From positions 1-64,000 of the forward strand of contig NZ_SMAR01000010.1 in NCBI RefSeq assembly GCF_004342225.1: DNA of 64,000 nucleotides, in the 5' to 3' direction. The stretch is from Martelella mediterranea (GTDB taxonomy: Bacteria; Pseudomonadota; Alphaproteobacteria; Rhizobiales; Rhizobiaceae). The notes under the pieces are model-generated. The model was not told the origin of the DNA. It made no database searches and saw only the letters and a list, made by a program, of their open reading frames with translations. Below are positions 35,126 to 45,082 of this stretch, one piece after another (positions within the stretch are counted from its first letter, which is position 1; each line of letters begins with the position of its first letter). A program made the translations under genes and the position numbers.

Positions 35126-36982
35126 ATGTTTAGCTGGTTTGAACAGCGTCTGAACCCTTATCCGGATGCGCAACCAACTGCGCCGCCAAAAGGGCTTATA
35201 CCGTTCTTGTGGTATTATTCTAAGCCTGCGGCGCCTTGGCTTCTGGCCATGGCTGCCGGATCCGCTTTGATCGCCATCGGCGAAGTCATTCTGTTTCAGT
35301 TCCTCGGCAATGTTGTCGATTGGCTTTCATCGGCCGACCGGGCAACCTTTCTTGCAGACGAAGGCTGGAAGCTCTTTGCCATGGGCTTTCTGGTTCTGGT
35401 GGCCTTGCCTGCAATCGTAGCGCTTGATGCTCTGGTTATGCATCAGGGCTTGCTGGGAAACTTCCCGATGATTGCTCGCTGGCAGATGCATCGCTATCTG
35501 TTGCGACACGGGGTGAATTTCTTCGCCAATGAGTTTTCGGGGCGGGTGTCACAGAAGGTAATGCAGACGTCACTGGCGATCCGCGAAACCGTGATGAAGC
35601 TGCTGGATGTTTTCGTCTATGTGATGACCTTCTTTGTCACGATGTTCATCGTGGTTGGTGCGGCAGACTGGCGACTGTTGATGCCGCTCCTTCTCTGGGT
35701 TGCGATCTATCTCGGATTGACCATTTATTTTGTGCCGAAGTTGCGCAGGATTTCCGCAGAGCAGGCCGATGCGCGTTCATTGATGAGCGGGCGTATCGTT
35801 GACAGCTATACCAATATCTCAACGGTAAAGCTGTTTTCCCACGCCGGACGCGAAGCCGTCTATGCACGCGAAAGTATGGACGGCTTTCTGGATACGGTTT
35901 ACCGGCAGATGCGTCAGGTGACCAAGTACCAGACACTTGTTTATCTGAACAACTCCGTTGCGCTGTTCGGTATCGCGGGTATGGGGATCTGGCTGTGGCT
36001 CGATGGCAATGTCGCCGTGGGGGCCGTTGCCGCCGCAGTTGGCCTTGCGATGCGTATCAGCGGTATGTCGCAGTGGATCATGTGGGAGGTTTCGGCTTTG
36101 TTCGAAAATCTCGGCACGGTCTATGACGGCATGGAAATGATGAGCAAGCACCATGAGGTTGTCGACAGGCCGGATGCCAGAAAGCTGTCCGTCAGTGAGG
36201 GTGAGATCGTTTACGATCACATTGCATTTCATTACGGCAAGGAAGGTGGCGTTATTCAGGATCTTTCGCTGACGATCAAACCGGGCGAAAAAGTCGGCCT
36301 TGTTGGGCGCTCCGGTGCCGGCAAGACCACAATGATGAACCTTTTGCTGCGGTTTTATGATCTGGAAGGCGGCAAGATCACGATCGACGGGCAGGATGTA
36401 TCGGCGGTGACGCAGGATAGTTTGCGCGAAAACATTGGTGTGGTCACGCAGGATACGTCTCTGCTGCATCGTTCTATCCGCGATAACATTGCCTATTCGC
36501 ATCCGGATGCTACGGATGAAGAAGTCATCGACGCAGCGAAACGTGCCAATGCCTGGCACTTCATCAAGGATCTCTCGGACCTTCAGGGACGCACCGGCCT
36601 TGATGCGCATGTCGGTGAACGCGGTGTGAAACTCTCTGGCGGTCAGCGTCAGCGAATCGCGATTGCACGTGTATTCCTGAAAAATGCCCCGATTCTGATC
36701 CTGGATGAGGCAACATCGGCGCTTGATTCCGAAGTCGAAGCCGCCATTCAGGAAAGTCTCTTCGGTCTGATGGAAGGGAAAACGGTTATCGCGATTGCCC
36801 ATCGGCTTTCGACCCTGACCGAGATGGATCGTCTTGTCGTCCTCGATAAGGGGGAAATCGTCGAGATGGGGACGCATCAAGAACTTGCTGATGCTGATGG
36901 CATTTATGCCGATCTGTGGCGGCGCCAGTCCGGCGGCTTCCTCGGTGAAGAGGCCAGCGCAAAAGGTCAGGCTGCTGAATAA
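35126..36982 (+). CDS. ABC exporter half-transporter, permease fused to ATPase (first of pair)
   Basis: The 618-aa MsbA-like protein has an N-terminal six-helix membrane domain (residues about 30-330) and a C-terminal nucleotide-binding domain. Walker A is GRSGAGKTTMM, the Q-loop IGVVTQDTSLLHRSI, the signature LSGGQRQRIAIARV, Walker B ILILDEATSALD with catalytic Glu intact, and the H-loop IAHRLSTL. It is followed after a terminator-like hairpin by a closely similar gene, so the two may form a heterodimeric exporter, or each a homodimer. Substrate unknown; drug, lipid or peptide export is typical. Confidence 0.93.
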   Translation: MFSWFEQRLNPYPDAQPTAPPKGLIPFLWYYSKPAAPWLLAMAAGSALIAIGEVILFQFLGNVVDWLSSADRATFLADEGWKLFAMGFLVLVALPAIVALDALVMHQGLLGNFPMIARWQMHRYLLRHGVNFFANEFSGRVSQKVMQTSLAIRETVMKLLDVFVYVMTFFVTMFIVVGAADWRLLMPLLLWVAIYLGLTIYFVPKLRRISAEQADARSLMSGRIVDSYTNISTVKLFSHAGREAVYARESMDGFLDTVYRQMRQVTKYQTLVYLNNSVALFGIAGMGIWLWLDGNVAVGAVAAAVGLAMRISGMSQWIMWEVSALFENLGTVYDGMEMMSKHHEVVDRPDARKLSVSEGEIVYDHIAFHYGKEGGVIQDLSLTIKPGEKVGLVGRSGAGKTTMMNLLLRFYDLEGGKITIDGQDVSAVTQDSLRENIGVVTQDTSLLHRSIRDNIAYSHPDATDEEVIDAAKRANAWHFIKDLSDLQGRTGLDAHVGERGVKLSGGQRQRIAIARVFLKNAPILILDEATSALDSEVEAAIQESLFGLMEGKTVIAIAHRLSTLTEMDRLVVLDKGEIVEMGTHQELADADGIYADLWRRQSGGFLGEEASAKGQAAE

Positions 36983-36989
36983 AATCCTG

Positions 36990-37026
36990 TCCGGCCCCGA
37001 TCTTGGATGATTGGGGCCGGATTTTT
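36990..37026 (+). terminator. Rho-independent terminator between exporter genes
   Basis: Perfect 9-bp arms TCCGGCCCC (36990-36998) and GGGGCCGGA (37013-37021) are followed by TTTTT. It suggests that the two exporter genes are not simply one transcript. Confidence 0.85.
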
Positions 37027-37085
37027 GTTGGCATGTTTGACAACAGCACATTTGCGCGCTGCGTGAATCCCTGTATGGAATTGTC

Positions 37086-38948
37086 ATGATTTTTCGCCGT
37101 ATCGCCCAAATCTTCGAAAACTGGATCGACCCGCTGGCCGGTGACGCGCCCGCACGCCCGCCGGAAAAGCTGTGGGCTTTCCTCTGGTACTTCCTGAAAC
37201 AGGCTAGATGGCCGTTTTTTGCCATGTTGATCGTCGGCGGTGGCGTGGCGGTGATGGAAACGGCATCGTTCTGGTTTATGGGCGTGCTTGTTGATTTTCT
37301 CGATGACACGCCGCGTGCGGAAGGCTGGCAAGGGCTGATCGCGGTGCATGGCGGTGCACTTCTGGCCATGGCTGTTGCCATGATTGTCGTGCGTGTCGGT
37401 CTCACGACATTGCAGATGTTGATTGAAGAGCAGACCATCGTGCCCGGCTTTAACAATCTGGTGCGCTGGCAGTCTTATCGCTATGTCGCGCGGCAATCGC
37501 TCGATTTCTTTCAGAATGATTTTGCCGGCCGGATCGTCACCAAGGTTACTGCAGCCGGGCAGGCGATTGGCGATCTGATGTCTTCGTTGCTGCAGGTCGT
37601 CTGGTTTATGGCGATTTATGCGATTTCGACGATGGCGCTTGTGGGACGCCTCGACTGGCGGCTGGCTGCGCTGATTGCGGCCTGGATCGTCATCTTCGCA
37701 GCGCTTGCACGGTATTTTGTGCCGCGCATCCGTGAAAACGCCCGTGAACTGGCTGAAGCCAATTCGGTGATGTCCGGCCGGATGGTCGACTCGTTTTCGA
37801 ATATCTCGACGCTCAAGCTGTTTGGCAGCGATGAGGGCAATGATCGCTACATGCGCGGCGGGTTTGAGCGGCTGATCGCGACAGTACAGCGCTTTACGCG
37901 TTTTATTACGGGTGTGCGGGCTTCGCTCAGCCTGCTTTCAGGTGTGATGATCACGCTGATCGCAGCCCTTTCTGTGCATTTGTGGTTTTCAAGCGATATC
38001 TCTTCAGGAGACGTGGCCTTCACACTCGGACTGGCACTCAGGCTGTCCATGCTTCTGGGGCGCCTGATGATGCAACTTAATGGTATTATGCGGGCCATCG
38101 GGACCATTCAGAATTCGGCTGAATTGATTTCAAAGCCGATCACACTCATTGATAAACCCGATGCGGCCCGGCTTGTGGTCGAAGAGCCATCGATCCGCTT
38201 TGAGAATGTTGGTTTCAGTTATGGCGGTGAGAAGGGGGTGATTGACGACCTCACTCTTGAGGTCGCCGCTGGTGAAAAAGTCGGGATCATCGGGCGTTCC
38301 GGAGCGGGAAAGTCGACGCTGGTTAATCTTCTTCTCCGGTTTTACGACGTTGAAGCCGGACGCATTCTGATTGACGGGAAAAACGTGGCTAATGTCACGC
38401 AGGAAAGTCTGCGGGCCCATATTGGTATGGTTACGCAGGATACCGGGCTTTTGCATCGTCCGATCCGCGATAATATCCGTTTCGGTAGTGAAGATGCCGA
38501 CGATGATGCGCTCTGGGAGGCCGTTGAGCGCGCGGAGGCTGACGGCTTTATCGCCGATCTGGCGGACATGAAGGGGCGCAGAGGCTTTGATGCTTTTGTC
38601 GGCGAGCGTGGTGTGAAGCTTTCCGGTGGTCAGCGGCAGCGCATCGCGATTTCAAGGGTTATGCTCAAAAACGCACCGATCCTTGTTTTGGATGAGGCGA
38701 CGTCTGCGCTTGATTCCGAGGTTGAGGCGGCGATTCAGACCAATCTCATGAAGCTGATGGAAGGCAAAACGGTGCTTGCCATTGCCCACCGCCTGTCCAC
38801 GATTGCAGCGCTTGACCGGCTTGTCGTCATGGATAACGGGAAAATCGTTGAGCAGGGCACGCATCAGCAACTGCTGGATCGCAGCGGCCTTTATGCAACG
38901 TTTTGGGCGCGCCAGTCCGGCGGTTTCCTGCCGGAGCTTGATGTGTGA
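37086..38948 (+). CDS. ABC exporter half-transporter, permease fused to ATPase (second of pair)
   Basis: This 620-aa paralogue of the preceding gene has the same layout: a six-helix membrane domain and an ATPase with Walker A GRSGAGKSTLV, signature LSGGQRQRIAIS, Walker B ILVLDEATSALD and IAHRLSTI. The shared segments NISTLKLF / NISTVKLF and the common ending (Y-x-x-x-W-x-R-QSGGFL) show a tandem duplication followed by divergence. All catalytic residues are present in both, unlike heterodimeric exporters with one degenerate ATP site. The N-terminal 40 residues (PPEKLWAFLWYFLK) lie before the first helix. Confidence 0.93.
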   Translation: MIFRRIAQIFENWIDPLAGDAPARPPEKLWAFLWYFLKQARWPFFAMLIVGGGVAVMETASFWFMGVLVDFLDDTPRAEGWQGLIAVHGGALLAMAVAMIVVRVGLTTLQMLIEEQTIVPGFNNLVRWQSYRYVARQSLDFFQNDFAGRIVTKVTAAGQAIGDLMSSLLQVVWFMAIYAISTMALVGRLDWRLAALIAAWIVIFAALARYFVPRIRENARELAEANSVMSGRMVDSFSNISTLKLFGSDEGNDRYMRGGFERLIATVQRFTRFITGVRASLSLLSGVMITLIAALSVHLWFSSDISSGDVAFTLGLALRLSMLLGRLMMQLNGIMRAIGTIQNSAELISKPITLIDKPDAARLVVEEPSIRFENVGFSYGGEKGVIDDLTLEVAAGEKVGIIGRSGAGKSTLVNLLLRFYDVEAGRILIDGKNVANVTQESLRAHIGMVTQDTGLLHRPIRDNIRFGSEDADDDALWEAVERAEADGFIADLADMKGRRGFDAFVGERGVKLSGGQRQRIAISRVMLKNAPILVLDEATSALDSEVEAAIQTNLMKLMEGKTVLAIAHRLSTIAALDRLVVMDNGKIVEQGTHQQLLDRSGLYATFWARQSGGFLPELDV

Positions 38949-39139
38949 GTTATCATCCTTCCCGCAGACAAGACCGATCTGATCGTGACGGAAATCAGCC
39001 ACCCACTGGACATCGTTTCCGATCACGCCTAAAACTTTTGACTTAAATAACACGTTGCCGATGCGTTTCCGCAGTGAAGGGACATTGCGCAAGGAGGAGG
39101 CGCAAACCGGCAGCGGCATCAGCTGATGGAGGGCTGGCT

Positions 39140-39718
39140 GTGCAAGACGAGACTGTTTCGACGGATCATTCCGCCGAACCGACCCGGCGTGATTTCCTAT
39201 ATCTGACCACTGGTGTGGCGGCTGCTGTTGGCGCGGCTGCTGTGGCCTGGCCATTCATCGACCAGATGCAGCCGGATGCTTCGACACTGGCGCTTTCAAC
39301 TGTGGAGGTGGATGTCTCCAGCCTTGAGCCAGGCATGTCGCTGACGGTGAAATGGCGCGGGAAGCCGGTGTTCATCCGCAATCGCACAGAGCAGGAGATT
39401 GAAGCTGCAAAGCAGGTTCCGCTTTCCGATCTGAAAGACCCGGAAGCGCGCAATGAAAATCTGCCTGCGTCCGCACCGGCGACCGATGTTGACCGTTCGG
39501 CGGGTGAGGGCAAGGAAAACTGGCTCGTCATGATCGGTGTTTGTACTCACCTCGGCTGCATCCCGCTCGGCCAGTCGGGCGAGTTCGGCGGGTGGTTCTG
39601 TCCCTGTCATGGCTCGCACTACGACACGGCGGGCCGTATCCGAAAAGGCCCGGCGCCGGAAAACATGGCGATACCGCTGTTTGAATTTACATCCGACACT
39701 GTCGTCCGGATCGGGTGA
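39140..39718 (+). CDS. petA: Ubiquinol-cytochrome c reductase iron-sulfur (Rieske) subunit
   Basis: This is the Rieske protein of the cytochrome bc1 complex, carrying electrons from ubiquinol to cytochrome c1. The N-terminus has a twin-arginine signal anchor ([20 protein letters not shown]). The 2Fe-2S ligands are in CTHLGC and CPCHGS. The start is placed at GTG 39140 because GGAGGG lies six bases upstream; a longer frame from 39074 would add 22 residues unlike other Rieske proteins. It is the first gene of petABC, 17 bases ahead of petB. Confidence 0.95.
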   Translation: MQDETVSTDHSAEPTRRDFLYLTTGVAAAVGAAAVAWPFIDQMQPDASTLALSTVEVDVSSLEPGMSLTVKWRGKPVFIRNRTEQEIEAAKQVPLSDLKDPEARNENLPASAPATDVDRSAGEGKENWLVMIGVCTHLGCIPLGQSGEFGGWFCPCHGSHYDTAGRIRKGPAPENMAIPLFEFTSDTVVRIG

Positions 39719-39735
39719 GGGGGAGAAACTGACTG

Positions 39736-41016
39736 ATGAGTGGACACTCGAGCTATGTGCCCGGCAATGGTGTGTCGAAATGGGTGGATGCACGCCTGCC
39801 GCTGCCAAGAATGCTGTATGACAGCTTCGTTACCTATCCGGTTCCGCGTAACCTGAATTATGCCTACACATTTGGTGCCATGCTTTCGGTCATGCTGTTG
39901 GTGCAGATTGCCACCGGGATCGTTCTGGCAATGCACTATACTGCCTCGACAGACGGTGCATTTCTGTCTGTCGAAAAGATCATGCGCGATGTGAATTATG
40001 GCTGGCTGCTGCGCTATATGCATGCCAATGGCGCTTCGTTTTTCTTCGTCGCCGTTTATCTGCATATGGCCCGCGGGCTTTATTACGGGTCATACAAGGC
40101 GCCACGGGAAATCCTGTGGATGCTTGGGGTTATCATCTACCTTCTGATGATGGCGACAGGCTTCATGGGCTACGTTCTGCCCTGGGGGCAGATGTCGTTC
40201 TGGGGCGCAACCGTGATCACCAGTTTCTTTTCTGCCTTCCCGTTGATTGGTGACTGGATTCAGCAATTGCTGCTCGGTGGCTTCGCTGTCGGTGAGCCGA
40301 CGTTGCAGCGTTTCTTCGCACTTCATTATCTGCTGCCGTTCATGATTGCAGGTGTCGTGATCCTTCATATCTGGGCGTTGCATGTGACAGGACAGACAAA
40401 CCCGACTGGCGTTGAGGTGAGAACCGAAAGCGATACGGTTCCGTTTACGCCTTACGCAACCTTAAAGGATGCGCTTGGGGTTACGGTTTTTCTGATTGTT
40501 TATGCATGGTTTATCTTTTACCTGCCGAACTATCTCGGCCACCCGGATAATTACATTCCAGCGGACTCTCTCAAGACACCGTCGCATATCGTGCCGGAAT
40601 GGTATTACCTGCCTTTCTACGCGATGCTGCGTGCCATTACCTTCGATATCGGACCGATCGATTCCAAACTCGGCGGTGTTCTGACAATGTTCGGCTCGAT
40701 CCTGATCTTGTTTTTCCTGCCGTGGCTCGACACGTCAAAAGTGCGTTCAGCTGCCTATCGGCCATGGTACAAGCTGTTCTTCTGGCTATTCATTGCCAAT
40801 GCGCTGATGCTGGGCTGGCTTGGGTCTCAACCTGCCGAGGGCGCGTTTGTGATCATGTCGCAGATGGGAACGCTTTATTATTTCGGTTTCTTCCTGGTGA
40901 TCATGCCGCTGCTCGGGCTTTTCGAAAAGCCAACGCGCATTCCAAACTCCATCACCGAGGCTGTGCTGGAAAAGAAGGCTGGAAAAGCACCAGCCGAAAC
41001 CGGTTCACAGGAATAG
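39736..41016 (+). CDS. petB: Cytochrome b of the bc1 complex
   Basis: This 426-aa integral membrane protein holds the two b hemes and the Qo and Qi quinone sites. Conserved parts are the heme-ligand regions around [12 protein letters not shown] and [23 protein letters not shown], the [16 protein letters not shown] segment and the Qo motif PEWY in [11 protein letters not shown]. Length and helix pattern are normal for alphaproteobacteria, which keep full-length cytochrome b. It lies between petA and petC in one operon. Confidence 0.97.
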   Translation: MSGHSSYVPGNGVSKWVDARLPLPRMLYDSFVTYPVPRNLNYAYTFGAMLSVMLLVQIATGIVLAMHYTASTDGAFLSVEKIMRDVNYGWLLRYMHANGASFFFVAVYLHMARGLYYGSYKAPREILWMLGVIIYLLMMATGFMGYVLPWGQMSFWGATVITSFFSAFPLIGDWIQQLLLGGFAVGEPTLQRFFALHYLLPFMIAGVVILHIWALHVTGQTNPTGVEVRTESDTVPFTPYATLKDALGVTVFLIVYAWFIFYLPNYLGHPDNYIPADSLKTPSHIVPEWYYLPFYAMLRAITFDIGPIDSKLGGVLTMFGSILILFFLPWLDTSKVRSAAYRPWYKLFFWLFIANALMLGWLGSQPAEGAFVIMSQMGTLYYFGFFLVIMPLLGLFEKPTRIPNSITEAVLEKKAGKAPAETGSQE

Positions 41017-41032
41017 GGCGAGGGGAAGAAAA

Positions 41033-41893
41033 ATGAAAAAGCTTTTATCACGTTTTCTTCTGGTCGCTTTTCTGACGCCGCTCTGTCTGGCGGCCGCCCA
41101 TGCGGCAGAAGAAGGGGGAGAAGGCGGTGGTACACCGCACTATCCGCTGAAACATCCTGAGCACGAAGACTGGAGTTTCGCCGGGCCGTTCGGTACCTAT
41201 GACCGCGGCCAGCTTCAGCGTGGACTTAAGGTTTACCGGCAGGTCTGTTCGGCCTGTCACTCACTTGATCTGGTCGCCTTTCGCACGCTCACAGATCTCG
41301 GCTATTCCGAAGCGCAGGTAAAGGCGCTGGCAGCTGAGTATGAAATTGAGGCGGGGCCGGATGACGATGGCAACATGTATATGCGGCCGGGTATTCCATC
41401 AGATTATTTTCCCGCACCCTTTGAAAATCCAGAGCAGGCGGCTGCCTCCAACAATGGTGCGGCGCCACCGGATTTGTCGCTGATGGCGAAAGCACGCGGC
41501 ATTACCCGGGGTTTTCCGACCTTTATCTTTGATATGTTCACCCAGTATCAGGAAGGCGGACCGGATTACATCCATGCGCTTTTGACAGGTTATGAAGATC
41601 CGCCGGAAGGTGAGAACGTGCCGGTTGGTTCTTATTATAATCCCTATTTCGCCAATGCGGCTGCACTTGCGATGGCGCCGCCGCTTTCTGAAGGGATTGT
41701 CGCTTATGATGACGGCGCACCGGAAACGGTCGATCAATATGCCAAGGACATCTCCGCGTTTCTGATGTGGACAGCTGAGCCGAAGCTTGAAGCGCGCAAA
41801 CAGCTGGGTCTCACGGTCATGGTTTTTCTGGTCATCCTCACCGCGCTGGTCTATCTGACCAAAAAATCGGTTTACGCGTCCAAGCGCGATTGA
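41033..41893 (+). CDS. petC: Cytochrome c1 of the bc1 complex
   Basis: The 286-aa protein has a signal peptide ending AAHAAEE, the heme c attachment motif CSACH (about residue 69), the methionine ligand region near ALAMAPPLSEG, and a C-terminal membrane anchor (LTVMVFLVILTALVYLT) followed by a basic tail. It accepts electrons from the Rieske protein and passes them to soluble or membrane cytochrome c. GAGGGGAAG precedes the ATG. It ends the petABC operon, with a terminator shortly downstream. Confidence 0.96.
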   Translation: MKKLLSRFLLVAFLTPLCLAAAHAAEEGGEGGGTPHYPLKHPEHEDWSFAGPFGTYDRGQLQRGLKVYRQVCSACHSLDLVAFRTLTDLGYSEAQVKALAAEYEIEAGPDDDGNMYMRPGIPSDYFPAPFENPEQAAASNNGAAPPDLSLMAKARGITRGFPTFIFDMFTQYQEGGPDYIHALLTGYEDPPEGENVPVGSYYNPYFANAAALAMAPPLSEGIVAYDDGAPETVDQYAKDISAFLMWTAEPKLEARKQLGLTVMVFLVILTALVYLTKKSVYASKRD

Positions 41894-41916
41894 TTTTTGC
41901 GTCACAAACGTGAACA

Positions 41917-41943
41917 AAAGAGGCGGTTGTGACCGCCTTTTTT
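41917..41943 (+). terminator. Rho-independent terminator of petABC
   Basis: Perfect 7-bp arms AGGCGGT / ACCGCCT with loop TGTG are followed by a six-base T-run, 24 bases after the petC stop. Confidence 0.9.
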
Positions 41944-42135
41944 CATGGCAATACGCTACAGAATGCGGCGGTCTGTATGCTGGCTGATGTTCAGCCAGCT
42001 TATCGAATTCAAGGCGTCGGGGTTTGCCATGTGATGGCGGCTCCAGCGTTTGCGCCGGTGTCCGTTCCGGTGCTGCTTGCAAATGATTTTTCGCTTGGCG
42101 AACGAACAAGCGGACACTGAAAAGGACTGTTGACG

Positions 42136-42675
42136 ATGCGCGACAAATACGAACTGGTCGATTCCATTCGCTCGATCCCGGACTATCCAAAGCCCGGCAT
42201 TATCTTCCGTGATATCACGACGCTTTTAGGTGATCCGCGGGCGTTTCGCTGTGCGGTGGACGAACTGGTTCAGCCCTATGTCGGCATGAAAATTGATAAG
42301 ATTGCCGGTATTGAAGCACGCGGATTTATTATCGGTGGTGCCATTGCCCACCAGCTTTCTGCCGGCTTCATCCCGATCCGCAAGAAAGGCAAGCTGCCTG
42401 ATAAAACTGTTTCCATGACCTACAGCCTTGAATATGGCGAGGATGAAATGGAAATGCATGTTGATGCGATCAAGCCGGGCGAGAAGGTCATTCTCGTTGA
42501 CGACCTTATCGCCACCGGGGGGACGGCAGAAGGCGCGGTGAAGCTGCTGCGTCAGATCGGTGCGGAGCTGGTTTCAGCCTGTTTCATCATCGACCTGAAG
42601 GATTTGCCCGGACGCAAGAAACTGGAAGATATGGGTGTTGAAGTGCGCTCGCTGGTGCAGTTCGAAGGACACTGA
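42136..42675 (+). CDS. apt: Adenine phosphoribosyltransferase
   Basis: The 179-aa enzyme salvages adenine to AMP using PRPP. The PRPP-binding motif is [14 protein letters not shown], the N-terminal segment is [19 protein letters not shown] and the loop is [13 protein letters not shown], all diagnostic of Apt. The start is ATG 42136 with AAGGA nine bases upstream; TTG 42130 is in frame but too close to that site. It has its own transcription unit after the petABC terminator. Confidence 0.96.
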   Translation: MRDKYELVDSIRSIPDYPKPGIIFRDITTLLGDPRAFRCAVDELVQPYVGMKIDKIAGIEARGFIIGGAIAHQLSAGFIPIRKKGKLPDKTVSMTYSLEYGEDEMEMHVDAIKPGEKVILVDDLIATGGTAEGAVKLLRQIGAELVSACFIIDLKDLPGRKKLEDMGVEVRSLVQFEGH

Positions 42676-42709
42676 ATACCCTTCGCTCGCAGGCGGTTAA
42701 AATGGTGGA

Positions 42710-43192
42710 TCAGGCAGCCAGAGCGCTTTTGATATCGTCTTCGATGTCTTCCGGTTTGACGGTTGGTGCGTAACGCTTCAGCGGTTCACCGTCTCGGCCG
42801 GCGAGAAACTTGGTAAAATTCCACTTGATCAGGCCGGAGCCCATAAATCCGGCCTTTTCCTTTTTCAGATACTGAAACAGCGGATGGGCCTTGTCACCAT
42901 TCACGTCGACTTTCCCAAACATCGGAAAGCTGACATCAAACTGCGTCTTGCAGAAGGTTTCGATCGCAGCTTCGTCGGCAGGTTCCTGCCCGCCAAACTG
43001 GTTGCAGGGAAAGCCAAGGACAGAAAAGCCCTTGCCGCGATAGGTCTTGTAGAGCATTTCCAGACCGGCATATTGCGGCGTGAAACCACATCCACTGGCC
43101 GTGTTGACGATAAGAAGAACGTCGCCGCGGAAATCGTTAAGGCTTTTCGCCTCGCCAGTGATGGCTTTTGCTTCAAAGTCGTAAACGCTCAT
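42710..43192 (-). CDS. Glutathione peroxidase family protein (thiol peroxidase)
   Basis: The 160-aa protein reduces hydroperoxides. The peroxidatic cysteine lies in NTASGCGFTPQY (about residue 35), the second family block is LGFPCNQFGGQEP, and the catalytic-tetrad Trp and Asn are in IKWNFTKFL. It has Cys rather than selenocysteine; the Cys in the FPCNQF block is a usual extra cysteine, so thioredoxin rather than glutathione may be the reductant. It is cytoplasmic and separated from ychF by a terminator. Confidence 0.93.
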   Translation of the reverse strand: MSVYDFEAKAITGEAKSLNDFRGDVLLIVNTASGCGFTPQYAGLEMLYKTYRGKGFSVLGFPCNQFGGQEPADEAAIETFCKTQFDVSFPMFGKVDVNGDKAHPLFQYLKKEKAGFMGSGLIKWNFTKFLAGRDGEPLKRYAPTVKPEDIEDDIKSALAA

Positions 43193-43256
43193 AAGAGACT
43201 CCGGTTTTTATTCTGTTTTTTACTGACATGTGTGCCGGTCATGCGGACGTTTCAAG

Positions 43257-43297
43257 AAAAAAGACCGGCTTTATGAAAAAGCCGGTCCGAAAAAAAT
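43257..43297. terminator. Bidirectional Rho-independent terminator after ychF
   Basis: The arms GACCGGCTTT and AAGCCGGTC pair around a short loop, flanked by A-runs on the left and right, 18 or so bases after the ychF stop on the minus strand. Confidence 0.85.
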
Positions 43298-43314
43298 CTG
43301 CTTGTGACGACTGA

Positions 43315-44418
43315 TCAGGTGTTAAACCTGAAATGGATGACATCGCCATCCTGAACAATATATTCCTTGCCTTCATCGCGGGCTTTGCCCGCATCCTTGG
43401 CGCCCGTTTCGCCGTTAAAGGCGATGTAGTCCTCATAAGCGATGGTGTTGGCGCGAATGAAGCCGCGTTCAAAATCCGTGTGGATCACACCGGCAGCGCC
43501 GGGTGCCTTGGTGCCACGCCGCACCGTCCATGCACGGGTTTCCTTCGGTCCTACGGTGAAATAGGTGATCAGGTCGAGAAGCTTGTAACCGGCGCGGATA
43601 AGGCGGTCGAGGCCGGCCTCTTCCAGCCCCATTTCAGACAGGAACATTTCTGCTTCTTCTGCTTCCAGCTGCGCCACTTCGGCCTCAATCGCTGCAGAAA
43701 TAATAACCGTTTCAGCGGATTGTTCTGCCGCCATTTTGGCTACGGCTTCGGTTTTCTCATTGCCGTTTGACGCATCGCCTTCGGCAACATTGCAGACGTA
43801 AAGCACCGGCTTTGATGTGAGCAGGTTCAGCGTCTTTAAGATTTTCAGCTCTTCGGCATCGATGTCGGACAGCAAGGTGCGCACTGGTTTGCCGTTCTGC
43901 AGAAGCTCCAGCGATGCTTCCATGACCGGCAGTACGGTCAGGGCTTCCTTGTCCTTGCCAGTGGCGCGTTTACGCGTCTGGTCAACGCGGCGCTCAAGGC
44001 TTTCAAGGTCAGCAAGCATCAGCTCGGTTTCGATTGTTTCGGCATCGGCTACCGGGTCAATTCTGCCTTCGACATGGGTAATGTCGTCATCTTCAAAGCA
44101 GCGCAGAACATGAACGACTGCGTCCACTTCGCGGATATTGGCCAGAAACTGGTTGCCCAGCCCTTCGCCCTTGGAGGCGCCGCGCACCAGACCGGCGATG
44201 TCGACGAAGGAAATGCGGGTGGGAATGATTTCCTTGGAACCGGCGATCTTTGCCAGTGCGCTCATACGGCTGTCGGGAACCGCGACCTCACCGGTATTGG
44301 GTTCGATCGTGCAGAAGGGATAGTTGGCGGCTTGCGCAGCGGCGGTCTTTGTCAGCGCATTGAAAAGGGTCGACTTGCCGACATTGGGCAGGCCGACGAT
44401 TCCGCATTTGAAACCCAT
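43315..44418 (-). CDS. ychF: Redox-regulated ATPase YchF (Obg-related)
   Basis: The 367-aa P-loop protein has Walker A GLPNVGKSTLFNALT, the switch region IPTRISFVDIAGLVRGASKGEG, and a G4 site altered to NVAEGD-type as expected for an ATP- rather than GTP-using member. A coiled-coil domain sits in the middle (about residues 120-200) and a TGS domain at the end (HTDFERGFIRAN, YIVQDGDVIHFRFNT). YchF associates with ribosomes and stress responses. The pth and rplY genes lie nearby, the common order in Rhizobiales. Confidence 0.97.
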   Translation of the reverse strand: MGFKCGIVGLPNVGKSTLFNALTKTAAAQAANYPFCTIEPNTGEVAVPDSRMSALAKIAGSKEIIPTRISFVDIAGLVRGASKGEGLGNQFLANIREVDAVVHVLRCFEDDDITHVEGRIDPVADAETIETELMLADLESLERRVDQTRKRATGKDKEALTVLPVMEASLELLQNGKPVRTLLSDIDAEELKILKTLNLLTSKPVLYVCNVAEGDASNGNEKTEAVAKMAAEQSAETVIISAAIEAEVAQLEAEEAEMFLSEMGLEEAGLDRLIRAGYKLLDLITYFTVGPKETRAWTVRRGTKAPGAAGVIHTDFERGFIRANTIAYEDYIAFNGETGAKDAGKARDEGKEYIVQDGDVIHFRFNT

Positions 44419-44656
44419 GGGAGTTTATCCTGCTTTTGTTTTGCTATCTGGCCTGAGGCTATGGGCGATGAAGGCCCCTGAGGTCAAGGGCTGAGCACTG
44501 AAACGCATGTTTTCTGTCCATCCGCATCTTGCGTATTGAAGGCCGAGCGCGCAAAATAGCGAAAATTGCCGATCATCATTTTCGGCGACGGCTTGTGGCT
44601 TTGGCCCGCCGTCATCAACACCCATTTATTCTATAAAGGATCGGATCGCGTCTCTC

Positions 44657-44968
44657 ATGAGCGGAACAGGCACCGATACCAAACAGACGACCAGCGTTAA
44701 GCCAAAGGTTGAAAAACCACGCCTTTACAAGGTGATACTGGTGAACGACGACTACACACCGCGTGAATTTGTAATCATGGTGTTGCAGGCCGTTTTTCGC
44801 ACCAGCGAGGATGAGGGTTACCAGATCATGGTTACAGCCCATCAGAAAGGCGCGTGTGTTGTCGCGGTTTATAGTCGCGACATTGCCGAGACCAAGGCCA
44901 AAGAGGCCGTTGATCTGGCCAAACAGGCCGATTTTCCGCTGATGTTTACGACCGAGCCGGAAGAATAG
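44657..44968 (+). CDS. clpS: ATP-dependent Clp protease adaptor ClpS, ClpS2-like
   Basis: The 103-aa adaptor delivers N-degron substrates to ClpAP. The core is RLYKVILVNDDYTPREFVIMVL, with the conserved acidic NDD substrate pocket, followed by AHQKGACVVAVYSRDIAETKA and ending FPLMFTTEPEE. The ending and the shorter N-terminal tail resemble the second ClpS paralogue of Agrobacterium (ClpS2), and no clpA lies beside it. It is therefore likely a second, specialised adaptor. It is divergent from ychF and transcribed alone. Confidence 0.92.
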   Translation: MSGTGTDTKQTTSVKPKVEKPRLYKVILVNDDYTPREFVIMVLQAVFRTSEDEGYQIMVTAHQKGACVVAVYSRDIAETKAKEAVDLAKQADFPLMFTTEPEE

Positions 44969-45082
44969 AACCAAGCGGTTCCTGAAGCATCGGGTTACGA
45001 GTTGCGCATCGTTCGATGTTTTGAATTTCTTGTTGGGGGCATCTGCTTAGCGAAAACCAGTCACCGCTTCTCGCTCGACGCT

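Noticed and set aside
35819-37456. A 545-codon frame on the minus strand across both exporter genes
   Set aside because: It spans two real genes and the terminator between them and has no family features.
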